The notes beneath the pieces were generated by a model. That model ran no database searches, was not told the DNA's origin, and was given only the letters and a program-made list of their open reading frames with translations. From positions 1 to 25,852 of the forward strand of contig CAYHWG010000008.1 in the NCBI GenBank assembly GCA_964360375.1: a stretch of DNA of 25,852 bases, written 5' to 3'. A program made the translations under genes and the position numbers. Below are positions 7,336 through 14,160 of the stretch, in pieces; the stretch's first letter is position 1, and every line of letters begins with the position of its first letter. This stretch comes from XYB2-FULL-45-11 sp964360375. Its GTDB lineage: Bacteria; Patescibacteriota; Patescibacteriia; UBA9934; GWF2-40-263.

Positions 7336-7470
7336 TTATGAGACCTCTGAAAAAGTAGCAGATTTTTGTTGAACGGGCTGTCGACTACACGAAGCGTAGA
7401 TCATCTACGTTGAGTGTGGTCGACGGGCGCCCGTTAAACGAAAAGATGCGCTTTTGCTGAGGTCTCTTAT
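7336..7470. mobile_element. MITE-like inverted-repeat element flanked by TTAT
   Basis: Positions 7340-7466 form one long imperfect palindrome of 127 bases with its centre near 7402. Paired blocks include GAGACCTC/GAGGTCTC at the ends, AACGGGC/GCCCGTT (7372-7378 and 7429-7435), GTCGACTACAC/GTGTGGTCGAC (7380-7390 and 7414-7424) and CGTAGA/TCTACG at the centre. The sequence TTAT stands immediately outside both ends (7336-7339 and 7467-7470) and looks like a target-site duplication. The right copy contains the rpsJ stop codon. There is no open frame for a transposase, so it would be a non-autonomous element. A long RNA hairpin unrelated to transposition is the alternative. Confidence 0.5.
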
Positions 7471-7805
7471 GTTTTTATTTCTACATCAACTCCCGCCGGC
7501 AAATTGAGGCTCATGAGAGCGTCAATCGTTTTGTCCGTTGTCTCTGTGATGTCGATAATGCGTTTATGAACGCGCATTTCAAATTGATCACGAGAATCCT
7601 TATGAACAAACGTGGAGCGATTGACGGTATATTTTTTCTTCTCTGTTGGGAGAGGAATTGGACCGATCACCTTTGCCCCAGAACGCTCTACTGTTTTCAA
7701 AATCGTTTCTGTCGCTTGATCAATGATCTTGCTATCATACGCGCGAATCTTAATGCGAATATGAGGCTTTTCTTCGTGTTCTTTTTTTTGAGTTGAATCA
7801 GTCAC
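7467..7805 (-). CDS. rpsJ: 30S ribosomal protein S10 (uS10)
   Basis: uS10 is part of the 30S head and, as NusE, of transcription antitermination complexes. The conserved core begins HIRIKIRAYDSKIIDQATETI and runs through GPIPLPTEKKKYTVNRSTFVHKDSRDQFEMRVHKR to LPAGVDVEIKT. No ATG exists at the 5' end: the frame offers a TTG at 7832 and a GTG at 7805. The GTG is chosen because it gives 112 residues, close to the family's 100-105, but neither has a Shine-Dalgarno. It follows tuf closely and was probably cotranscribed with it. Its TAA lies in the TTAT repeat next to the inverted-repeat element. Confidence 0.9.
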   Translation of the reverse strand: MTDSTQKKEHEEKPHIRIKIRAYDSKIIDQATETILKTVERSGAKVIGPIPLPTEKKKYTVNRSTFVHKDSRDQFEMRVHKRIIDITETTDKTIDALMSLNLPAGVDVEIKT

Positions 7806-7835
7806 AAAGGTAAAGAAAGAGCGATGAATCAATAA

Positions 7836-9029
7836 TTATTTAATAATTTTTGTTGCGATTCCAGCACCAACCGTTTTACCACCCTCACGAATCGCGAAGT
7901 TCATCTTTTCTTCAAGAGCGACAGGTTGGATGAGTTTGATCGTAACGGTAAGTGTGTCTCCTGGCATCACCATTTCTACGCCTTCTGGCAAAATGACTTC
8001 ACCTGTCACGTCTGTTGTACGAATGTAAAATTGTGGTTTATACCCTTTAAAGAAAGGCTTGTGGCGTCCGCCCTCTTCTTTTGTGAGAGCGTAAACTTCT
8101 GCTTCAAATTCTGTGTGAGGGGTGATGGATCCTGGTTTTGCAACCACCATTCCACGTTCAACATCTTCCTTTTTCACACCGCGGAGCAAGACACCTGCGT
8201 TGTCTCCTGCACGACCTTCATCCAAAGATTTATTGAACATTTCGATCCCTGTCACGACTGTTTTTGTTGGTTCCTCATGGATACCGACAAGCAAAACTTC
8301 ATCGTTCACACGAACAATTCCGCGTTCAATACGACCAGTCACAACGGTTCCACGACCTTCGATGGAAAAGACATCTTCAATTGGCATGAGAAGTGGCTTG
8401 TCTGTGTCGCGAATAGGTTCTGGAATATAAGTATCAAGTGCCTCCACAATATCCATGATGCATTTTGATGCAACTGGATCTGTTGGGTTTTGGAGTGCTT
8501 TCAAAGCAGATCCGCGAATCACAGGTACAGTATCTCCTGGGAATTTATATTTTTTCAAAAGATCACGAACTTCTTCTTCCACAAGATCAATAAGTTCTGG
8601 ATCATCCACCATGTCCACTTTGTTCAAAAAGACAACAATTGCGTTTACACCAACTTGATGTGCAAGCAAAATATGTTCACGTGTTTGTGGCATTGGACCG
8701 TCTGTTGCAGATACAACCAAAATCGCACCGTCCATTTGAGCAGCTCCGGTAATCATGTTTTTGATGTAGTCTGCGTGTCCTGGACAATCTACGTGAGCGT
8801 AATGACGCTTCTCAGATTCATACTCACAGTGAGCTGTTGCAATCGTAATTCCACGAGCTTTTGACTCTGGAGCATTATCCAAATCATCCACACCCTTTTT
8901 CTGGGCTGTCATTCCTCGTGCGTTTAATACAGCAAGAATAGCTGCAGTAGTTGTTGTCTTACCGTGGTCAACGTGACCGATTGTTCCGACGTTCACGTGC
9001 GGTTTGTTGCGAATAAATGCTTCAGCCAT
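7836..9029 (-). CDS. tuf: translation elongation factor Tu
   Basis: EF-Tu is the GTPase that delivers aminoacyl-tRNA to the ribosome. From the ATG at 9029 the product has 397 residues, the normal size, beginning MAEAFIRNKPHVNVGTIGHV. The G motifs are visible: GHVDHGKT, DCPGHADY, NKVD and GSALK, followed by the beta-barrel domains (MPIEDVFSIEGRGTVVTGRIERG and the C-terminal EGGRTVGAG-like end, here EGGKTVGAG). An in-frame extension to 9146 is rejected since it crosses the promoter. The leader has no Shine-Dalgarno. tuf lies next to rpsJ but is separated from fusA by about 2.2 kb of unrelated genes, so it has its own promoter. Confidence 0.97.
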   Translation of the reverse strand: MAEAFIRNKPHVNVGTIGHVDHGKTTTTAAILAVLNARGMTAQKKGVDDLDNAPESKARGITIATAHCEYESEKRHYAHVDCPGHADYIKNMITGAAQMDGAILVVSATDGPMPQTREHILLAHQVGVNAIVVFLNKVDMVDDPELIDLVEEEVRDLLKKYKFPGDTVPVIRGSALKALQNPTDPVASKCIMDIVEALDTYIPEPIRDTDKPLLMPIEDVFSIEGRGTVVTGRIERGIVRVNDEVLLVGIHEEPTKTVVTGIEMFNKSLDEGRAGDNAGVLLRGVKKEDVERGMVVAKPGSITPHTEFEAEVYALTKEEGGRHKPFFKGYKPQFYIRTTDVTGEVILPEGVEMVMPGDTLTVTIKLIQPVALEEKMNFAIREGGKTVGAGIATKIIK

Positions 9030-9106
9030 ATGAAAATGATCGCGGGCGTAATTGCCCAAAATTAATTTATTTTTTTCGATAGATTTAATCTTTCGAGACG
9101 TGCGAA

Positions 9107-9135
9107 AGTATAGCAAACCCCTTGAAATTGTGCAA
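9107..9135 (-). promoter_or_regulatory. sigma70-type promoter of tuf-rpsJ
   Basis: On the minus strand TTGCAC (9135-9130) and TATACT (9112-9107) are separated by exactly 17 bases. Transcription would start near 9100 and give a leader of about 70 bases, A/T-rich and ending with a short GGGC/GCCC inverted repeat before the tuf ATG. Confidence 0.75.
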
Positions 9136-9138
9136 GTC

Positions 9139-9630
9139 TTAGTCAATCGGCTCTAGATAAAACTGTTCTTCCCCAAAATCTTCCTCTTTTTCCTTTATTC
9201 CGGGGTTTTTTGACTCATCTGGTTTTGGATCACTTGAAGCCTGTACGGACTCGGAAATTGCCTCAGAAACAGATTTTGCTGCAAAATCCTTGTATTGTTG
9301 CTCTAAATTTGCTAATTCAGATTCAGACATGGCTGCCATATCCCAAGTCTCACCTTCTGAACCTGCTGGCTTCATCGTATCCCAAATATCCGGTGCGGGA
9401 TCTGTGGATATCTGTTGAATATTCGACATTTCGGGTTCTCTCCAAGAAAAATCTGTTTCTTGATCATCGATTTGATGCTCATCCTCATTAAAATCTGTCA
9501 TTTCAAGCAAATTTTCATACTGATCTAAATTCATGACAACATAAACATCCTCACCGTTTGGATCCGTCACAACCATGGTATCGCCTGTTTTGCGAACCAG
9601 TTTCAAAATACGTTTCATCTGATCAATCAT
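9139..9630 (-). CDS. acidic hypothetical protein upstream of tuf
   Basis: I do not recognise this 163-residue protein. The first 45 residues (KRILKLVRKTGDTMVVTDPN, then VYVVMNLDQYENLLEM) resemble the small beta/alpha fold seen in Phd/YefM-type antitoxins, where a VVMSxxxYExL segment is common. The rest is strongly acidic, low in complexity and probably disordered (EDEHQIDDQETDF, KEKEEDFGEEQF). The start may be the ATG at 9630 or the one at 9618; the promoter ends so close to 9630 that the mRNA would be nearly leaderless. The stop lies 4 bases before the -35 box of tuf. A regulatory role linked to tuf is only a guess. Confidence 0.75.
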   Translation of the reverse strand: MIDQMKRILKLVRKTGDTMVVTDPNGEDVYVVMNLDQYENLLEMTDFNEDEHQIDDQETDFSWREPEMSNIQQISTDPAPDIWDTMKPAGSEGETWDMAAMSESELANLEQQYKDFAAKSVSEAISESVQASSDPKPDESKNPGIKEKEEDFGEEQFYLEPID

Positions 9631-9639
9631 AGTGCTGGC

Positions 9640-9667
9640 ATTTTAACGGAATTTAAGCGAGTGTCAA
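9640..9667 (-). promoter_or_regulatory. sigma70-type promoter of the acidic protein gene
   Basis: The minus strand reads TTGACA (9667-9662), 16 bases, then TAAAAT (9645-9640). The predicted start near 9633 is only 3 bases before the ATG at 9630, implying a leaderless or near-leaderless transcript, or use of the ATG at 9618. Confidence 0.7.
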
Positions 9668-9682
9668 GAATAAAAAAATGTT

Positions 9683-10249
9683 ATGATGACATCAACGATT
9701 ATGTATTACCTCATTTTCTTTTTAGCAATCATTGCAATTGGACTTTTTCTTTTTAACATTTGGCTCCTTTGGTGGTCATCCTATTTTCTTCTTCCGTTTT
9801 TTCATGGGGGTGGGCCCTATGTTCCCATTCCTAAACATCACATAAAAACCGTCATGGAGCTTGCTCTCATCAAACCGGAGGATGTGGTCGTCGATCTCGG
9901 TTCCGGTGATGGTCGATTGCTCATTGCAGCAATACAAGCGGGTGCACACAAAGCGATCGGGTATGAAATTCATCCTGGACTTGTGCGATTATCACGTCAG
10001 CTTATCAAAAATGTACATCTCGAAAATCAAATCACTGTCCATCAAAAATCTTTTTGGAATCAAGATGTTTCACACGCAAACGTTGTGACCATTTATCAAA
10101 TTTCGTACGCCATGAAACATCTCGAAAAAAAACTTCTCACAGAACTCCCCCTAGGCGCACGTGTCGTCGCACACGGATTCAAATTTCCAAATTGGAAACC
10201 AGTAAAAACAATCGAAAACACACGACTCTCTATCAAAATATCAAATTGA
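9683..10249 (+). CDS. membrane-anchored class I SAM-dependent methyltransferase
   Basis: The 188-residue product has an N-terminal hydrophobic helix (about residues 8-38, LIFFLAIIAIGLFLF and onward) and a Rossmann-type methyltransferase domain. Motif I is VVVDLGSGDGR (D71-G77) and the acidic end of strand 2 is E95 in AIGYEIHP. The PYVPIPKHHIKTVMELALIK segment before motif I and the HGFKFPNWKP ending resemble FAM173-type lysine methyltransferases, but the substrate cannot be told. It is the only plus-strand gene in the ribosomal region and diverges from the acidic protein gene with a 52-base spacer. Starts at 9683, 9686 or 9701 are possible; it ends with TGA. Confidence 0.85.
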   Translation: MMTSTIMYYLIFFLAIIAIGLFLFNIWLLWWSSYFLLPFFHGGGPYVPIPKHHIKTVMELALIKPEDVVVDLGSGDGRLLIAAIQAGAHKAIGYEIHPGLVRLSRQLIKNVHLENQITVHQKSFWNQDVSHANVVTIYQISYAMKHLEKKLLTELPLGARVVAHGFKFPNWKPVKTIENTRLSIKISN

Positions 10250-10320
10250 TTTTTACAATAATTTATCCTACAAATAAGATCCCGCCCACGATAGGTTAAT
10301 GCAAAAAATATTATCCACTT

Positions 10321-10353
10321 AAACAAAAACCGAGCCTTCACAAGACTCGGTTT
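10321..10353 (-). terminator. rho-independent terminator after the toxin gene
   Basis: Minus strand: an 8-bp stem AAACCGAG/CTCGGTTT (10353-10346 with 10334-10327) followed by TTTTTGTTT. It lies 8 bases after the stop of the AbiEii-like gene, on its strand. Confidence 0.8.
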
Positions 10354-10361
10354 CGCGGCTT

Positions 10362-11033
10362 TTAATAAATCTTTGCCAGCCTCACAGCCTCTGTTCGAAA
10401 AAAAGTTTTCACCTGTCTCCATGTTGCTTGAAAATATATTTTTGGATCCGGATCTTCTTCTGCATCATCAAAATACACGAAACTTTTCAGAATATGATTC
10501 ATGTTTTCCGCTTGTCCAGCATATTGTTTACCGACACGATGAATCACATCGATCAAAGGTTCTGTATTTTTACAGTACCAATACAGATCAAAAAAATCCC
10601 GTTTGCGACCTCGTTGACTGATCGCAATCACTTTCATGACAGCAACATCGGCTGATTGAAGAATGTCGAGTGTGCCAAATGAAAGCTTTTTTTGCTTTGG
10701 AACAAAAAATGGATACGTAATCAAACTGATTTTTGCACCATCTATCAAACCATAAATAGTTCCCGCTTCGCGATATGTTGTTTGCCAACGACCCGTTTGT
10801 TGAAGTGTGGTTTCAACTTCCAATTCATTAACCTTTTTCTTTGTCGTGAAAAAATCCAAATCAACTGATTTACGATGCCCCATCTGCAATGTAAGGGCTG
10901 TTCCTCCTGCGAGGTACCAATCGTTCTTCTGAAACAAATCCAAATTGGAACAATACAAAAACGCCTTACGTGTTGCACTTGGCAATGCTTCGAGACGCAG
11001 GTCGGATTTATTTATCTGTACACGAGCGACCAT
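10362..11033 (-). CDS. AbiEii/AbiGii-family nucleotidyltransferase toxin
   Basis: The 223-residue product belongs to the AbiEii/AbiGii nucleotidyltransferase toxins of type IV toxin-antitoxin and abortive-infection systems. The nucleotidyltransferase signature is clear: LAGGTALTLQ at residues 41-50 followed by RKSVDLDFF with D58 and D60 as metal ligands, and a later SADVAVMKVIAI...RKRDFFDLY block with D129, K134, D146 and D149. Family members transfer nucleotides, in known cases to tRNA. The gene overlaps its upstream partner by 22 bases, as is common for such pairs. A terminator follows. The pair sits between fusA and tuf, where most bacteria have nothing. Confidence 0.88.
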   Translation of the reverse strand: MVARVQINKSDLRLEALPSATRKAFLYCSNLDLFQKNDWYLAGGTALTLQMGHRKSVDLDFFTTKKKVNELEVETTLQQTGRWQTTYREAGTIYGLIDGAKISLITYPFFVPKQKKLSFGTLDILQSADVAVMKVIAISQRGRKRDFFDLYWYCKNTEPLIDVIHRVGKQYAGQAENMNHILKSFVYFDDAEEDPDPKIYFQATWRQVKTFFRTEAVRLAKIY

Positions 11034-11233
11034 AAGTTCTTTGATTTTTTATGTAAGACCCGTGATTTCTTCACCACCTTCCCGATCATCGTTTTTGAAT
11101 ATTGACGATTCATCCAACGAATCTCACGATCATTTCCCAAATCCAAAATACGCTCAATGATATATTGCGCATGTTTTTTTGGATTGATTGATTTTGGATC
11201 CACGTCCCAAAAGAGAGATTGCCGGAAGATCAT
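11012..11233 (-). CDS. DUF6922-like antitoxin candidate
   Basis: This 73-residue protein has the pattern SLFWDVDPKSINPKKHAQYI, then IIERILDLGND, IRWMNRQY and KKSRVLHKKSKNLW, which fits the small DUF6922 proteins commonly encoded beside AbiEii-type toxins. It would be the antitoxin gene, first in the pair, translated before the toxin and overlapping it by 22 bases. The ATG at 11233 is supported by its distance (about 12 bases) from the predicted transcription start. Assignment to the family is from memory of the pattern, so moderately sure; its role as antitoxin is from context. Confidence 0.78.
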   Translation of the reverse strand: MIFRQSLFWDVDPKSINPKKHAQYIIERILDLGNDREIRWMNRQYSKTMIGKVVKKSRVLHKKSKNLWSLVYR

Positions 11234-11251
11234 ACGTCAATTTATGCGATC

Positions 11252-11280
11252 ATAATATCATAAAATCGAACGGGAATCAA
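11252..11280 (-). promoter_or_regulatory. promoter of the toxin-antitoxin pair
   Basis: The minus strand reads TTGATT (11280-11275), 17 bases, TATTAT (11257-11252). The -35 box coincides with the end of the T tract of the fusA terminator, so the module is insulated from fusA and driven by its own promoter. Confidence 0.65.
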
Positions 11281-11312
11281 AAAATCATCCCGATAATCTC
11301 GAGATGATTTTT
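11279..11312 (-). terminator. rho-independent terminator of the rpsL-rpsG-fusA operon
   Basis: Minus strand: AAAAATCATC and GATGATTTTT form a 10-bp stem with an inner CGA/TCG pair, and the 3' arm continues into a run of T. It begins 13 bases after the fusA stop and ends the str transcript before the toxin-antitoxin pair. Confidence 0.85.
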
Positions 11313-11325
11313 CTTTTTCAATCGT

Positions 11326-13428
11326 TTAAGCCCCAACACGTCGTGTTTGACCTCCACGTTTTTCGATGATTTCTTTTGCAACGTTCCCTGGAACGGTATC
11401 GTAATGAATAAATTCCATCGAGTAGCTTGCGCGACCTTGGGTCATACTACGAAGCGTTGTTGCGTAACCAAACATTTCTGCAAGAGGAACATAGGCTGTG
11501 ATTACCTTCGCACCAGAGCGGTCTTCCATGCTTTGGATTTGTCCACGTTTTGCGTTTAAATCTCCGACGACAGAACCCATGAATTCTTCTGGAGTGACAG
11601 ATTCCACTTTCATGACAGGCTCAAGAAGCTCGAGACCTGCTTTCTTTGCCGCATCCTGAAACGCCATAGATCCCGCGATCTTAAAGGCCGCCTCAGACGA
11701 ATCCACTTCATGATAACTTCCATCTGTTAGTGTGATACGAACATCGAGCAAAGGATATCCTGCGAGCACTCCGCGTTCTGCGGCTTCGCGACAGCCTTTT
11801 TCGATAGGGTTGAAATATTCTTTTGGAACCGTTCCACCCTTCACCTTTTCTTCAAATTCAACACCGGTTCCAGGAGGCAATTTTACAATCGTGAGCAAAC
11901 AGTGTCCGTATTGTCCTTTTCCACCTGTTTGACGAATATATTTTCCTTCTCCATCTGCTGTTTCATTCTTAATAGTTTCACGATACGAAACTTGAGGAGT
12001 TCCGACGTTACACTCCACATTAAACTCACGCTTCATGCGATCGACGATAATGTCAAGGTGCAATTCCCCCATTCCAGAAATAATAATTTGATTGGTCTCC
12101 TCATCTGTTCTGACACGAAATGTTGGATCTTCTTCTGCAAGTTTCTGAAGCGCCACGCCCATTTTTTCTTGATCCACTTTTGTTTTCGGTTCAATCGCAA
12201 TCGAGATAACGGGTTCAGGAAACACAATGGATTCAAGAATAATTGGTGCTTCTGTGTCACAGAGTGTGTGACCGGTAAATGTTTCTTTGAGTCCAACCAT
12301 GGCGGCGATTTCTCCTGCATGAACTTCTTGAATTTCTTCACGTATGTTTGCGTGCAGGCGCACAATGCGACTCACGCGTTCTTTTCCACCGGTTGAAGAA
12401 TTCAAAATATACGATCCTGCTTTCACCGTTCCTGAATAAACACGAAAAAATGCGAGCTTACCAACAAATGGATCGGCAGCAATTTTAAATGCAAGGGCGG
12501 CAAATGGAGCTGTGTCAGAAGCTTCACGCTCAAGAATTTTTTCGTGATCATCTGGATCCATTCCGGTGATGGGCGGCATTTCAACGGGACTTGGCAAAAA
12601 TTCAACAATCGCGTCAAGTAATAATTGCACACCTTTATTTTTAAGAGCTGATCCGCACATGATCGGAATGAAATCGTTCGCAATGGTCGCGCGACGAATC
12701 ACGGGCTTCATCTCTTCAATGGTTGGTTCTTCTCCACTGAGATATTTCTCCATGAGCTTCTCATCGTTTTCACAAATCGCCTCCACAAGTTTGATGTGAT
12801 ACTCATTTGCTTTTGTTTTGTACTCTTCCGGAATATCGATTTCCTCAATGTCGCGACCGAGATCGTCTCGGTACATAAATGCTCTCATGCGTAACAAATC
12901 GATAATGCCGTTAAATCCGCTTTCTGTCCCGATCGGCAACTGAATTGGATACGCCTTTTTGGTGAGACGTGTGTGAATGGATAAAACATCCTTAAAAAAA
13001 TCCGCGCCGGTTCGATCGAGTTTGTTAATAAAAACAATACGTGGCACTTTAAAATCGTCCGCATAGCGCCAGTTGGTTTCTGATTGTGGTTCCACACCAG
13101 CAACCCCATCAAACACAGCGACCCCTCCATCAAGCACACGCATTGAGCGTTTCACTTCAACCGTAAAATCGATGTGGCCCGGAGTGTCGATCAAATTCAT
13201 TTGATGATCTTTCCAAAAACAGGTTGTCGCTGCAGCCGTGATCGTAATTCCACGTTCTTTCTCTTGTTCCATCCAATCCATCGTTGCAGCACCCTCGTGC
13301 ACTTCACCAATTTTGTGTTTTTTCCCTGTGTAAAAAAGGACGCGTTCAGACACGGTTGTCTTACCAGCATCGATATGGGCAAAAATGCCGAAGTTACGAA
13401 TTTTCTCTATTGGGTATTCTCGAGACAT
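11326..13428 (-). CDS. fusA: translation elongation factor G
   Basis: EF-G is the GTPase that drives translocation and, with RRF, ribosome recycling. The 700-residue product has normal length. The G domain shows AHIDAGKT (residues 17-24), RGITITAAATT, DTPGHIDFT and NKLD motifs; domain IV carries the QTGGKGQYGHC segment and the C-terminal part the SGAKVITAYVPLAEMFGYATTLRSMTQGRA block at the ribosomal decoding side. It is third in the str operon after rpsL and rpsG, behind a 175-base structured spacer. The leader just before the ATG is TTTTTTTTAAAAT, without a Shine-Dalgarno. Confidence 0.97.
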   Translation of the reverse strand: MSREYPIEKIRNFGIFAHIDAGKTTVSERVLFYTGKKHKIGEVHEGAATMDWMEQEKERGITITAAATTCFWKDHQMNLIDTPGHIDFTVEVKRSMRVLDGGVAVFDGVAGVEPQSETNWRYADDFKVPRIVFINKLDRTGADFFKDVLSIHTRLTKKAYPIQLPIGTESGFNGIIDLLRMRAFMYRDDLGRDIEEIDIPEEYKTKANEYHIKLVEAICENDEKLMEKYLSGEEPTIEEMKPVIRRATIANDFIPIMCGSALKNKGVQLLLDAIVEFLPSPVEMPPITGMDPDDHEKILEREASDTAPFAALAFKIAADPFVGKLAFFRVYSGTVKAGSYILNSSTGGKERVSRIVRLHANIREEIQEVHAGEIAAMVGLKETFTGHTLCDTEAPIILESIVFPEPVISIAIEPKTKVDQEKMGVALQKLAEEDPTFRVRTDEETNQIIISGMGELHLDIIVDRMKREFNVECNVGTPQVSYRETIKNETADGEGKYIRQTGGKGQYGHCLLTIVKLPPGTGVEFEEKVKGGTVPKEYFNPIEKGCREAAERGVLAGYPLLDVRITLTDGSYHEVDSSEAAFKIAGSMAFQDAAKKAGLELLEPVMKVESVTPEEFMGSVVGDLNAKRGQIQSMEDRSGAKVITAYVPLAEMFGYATTLRSMTQGRASYSMEFIHYDTVPGNVAKEIIEKRGGQTRRVGA

Positions 13429-13461
13429 ATTTTAAAAAAAATTGAAAAGTTTAGAGAAATA

Positions 13462-13606
13462 TAGATTGCTCAAAATTGGATGACCTGCCTGCCGGCAGGC
13501 AGGTATGTGAAGTGCTGGAGGGAAGAAAAATGTTGAGACGTATTCACATACGACGAAACGTTTTTCTTCCCGAAGCACGAACAGATCGCCAATTTTGGAC
13601 GATCTA
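13462..13606 (-). promoter_or_regulatory. large hairpin region in the rpsG-fusA spacer
   Basis: The spacer RNA can fold almost end to end. An outer stem pairs 13589-13606 with 13462-13479 (CCAATTTTGG core), and an inner stem pairs 13557-13578 with 13512-13534 (GTTTTTCTTCCC with GGGAAGAAAAA plus GAAGCAC/GTGCT). A perfect 9-bp alternative, 13543-13551 with 13503-13511 (GTATGTGAA), cannot coexist with the inner stem. The rpsG stop codon (TAG, 13604-13606) is inside the outer arm. It could be a control element for fusA; no known family is recognised. Confidence 0.5.
13483..13504. repeat. GC-rich 22-bp palindrome, copy 1
   Basis: A perfect palindrome built on CCTGCCTGCCGGCAGGCAGG, framed by A and T. 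It interrupts the left arm of the large hairpin of the rpsG-fusA spacer and has no counterpart in the right arm. The same 20 bases recur at 14615-14634. Elements of this sequence are, to my knowledge, dispersed in Parcubacteria genomes. Confidence 0.85.
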
Positions 13607-14071
13607 TTTTGCGAAGTGAGCAAATGCTCGGTTCGCTTCTGCCATGCGTTGCACGTCCAATTTCTTTTTCACAGCATCCCCTTCTCCAATCGCAGCTGCA
13701 CACAATTCATCCGACAATTTCTCTGCCATACGACGTCCTTTCTTAGAACGTGCAGCGGTAATAATCCAACGGAACGTCAAAACATAGCGACGATCACCGC
13801 GCACAGGCATCGGGACTTGATAATTCGCTCCCCCAACACGTTTACTCTTCACTTCCAAAGAAGGCATAACGTTTTTTAATGCTTTTTCAAATGTCTCGAT
13901 CGGATCTTCTTTTGTTTTTTTATTCATGAGCTCAAACGCATCATACACAATTCCTTGTGCAACCGTTTTCTTGCCATTTAACATGATGTGATTGATGAGT
14001 TTTGCAACGGTTGCATTTGCGAACTTTGGATCTGGGATGATTTCACGTTTAATACTTTTCTTTCCGCGCAT
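13604..14071 (-). CDS. rpsG: 30S ribosomal protein S7 (uS7)
   Basis: uS7 initiates assembly of the 30S head and contacts E-site tRNA; in Escherichia coli it represses its own synthesis by binding the rpsL-rpsG spacer. From the ATG at 14071 the product has 155 residues beginning MRGKKSIKREIIPDPKFANA, with FEKALKNVMPSLEVKSKRVGGANYQVPMPV and the C-terminal KKLDVQRMAEANRAFAHF. A TTG further upstream (14089) is not needed. The preceding spacer folds into a three-way junction, listed separately, that suits autoregulation. Confidence 0.96.
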   Translation of the reverse strand: MRGKKSIKREIIPDPKFANATVAKLINHIMLNGKKTVAQGIVYDAFELMNKKTKEDPIETFEKALKNVMPSLEVKSKRVGGANYQVPMPVRGDRRYVLTFRWIITAARSKKGRRMAEKLSDELCAAAIGEGDAVKKKLDVQRMAEANRAFAHFAK

Positions 14072-14088
14072 ACATTTTGACGTTATCA

Positions 14089-14142
14089 AACGGAATGTCT
14101 GAGAGACATGCTTCCTCGACTCTTAAAATCGAGTACTCCGTT
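14089..14142 (-). promoter_or_regulatory. rpsG: three-way junction before rpsG; candidate S7-binding autoregulatory site
   Basis: A closing stem AACGGA/TCCGTT (14142-14137 with 14094-14089) encloses two hairpins: CTCGA/TCGAG (14133-14129 with 14119-14115) and ATGTCT/AGACAT (14109-14104 with 14100-14095). All paired blocks are perfect. The S7 binding site in rRNA is itself a multi-helix junction, and the rpsL-rpsG spacer is where S7 acts in Escherichia coli. The structure is directly visible; binding by S7 is inferred. Confidence 0.6.
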
Positions 14143-14160
14143 CATGAGTGAAATAAGTTT

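Noticed and set aside
7806..7832. TTG start for S10
   Set aside because: Adds a non-conserved hydrophobic segment; the GTG at 7805 gives the expected length, though neither has a ribosome binding site.
9030..9146. In-frame N-terminal extension of EF-Tu
   Set aside because: It crosses the tuf promoter and leader and has no EF-Tu similarity; the family start is at 9029.
13432..13623. Small frame reading PACRQAG through the spacer
   Set aside because: It is the translation of the GC-rich palindrome and flanking hairpin, not a gene.
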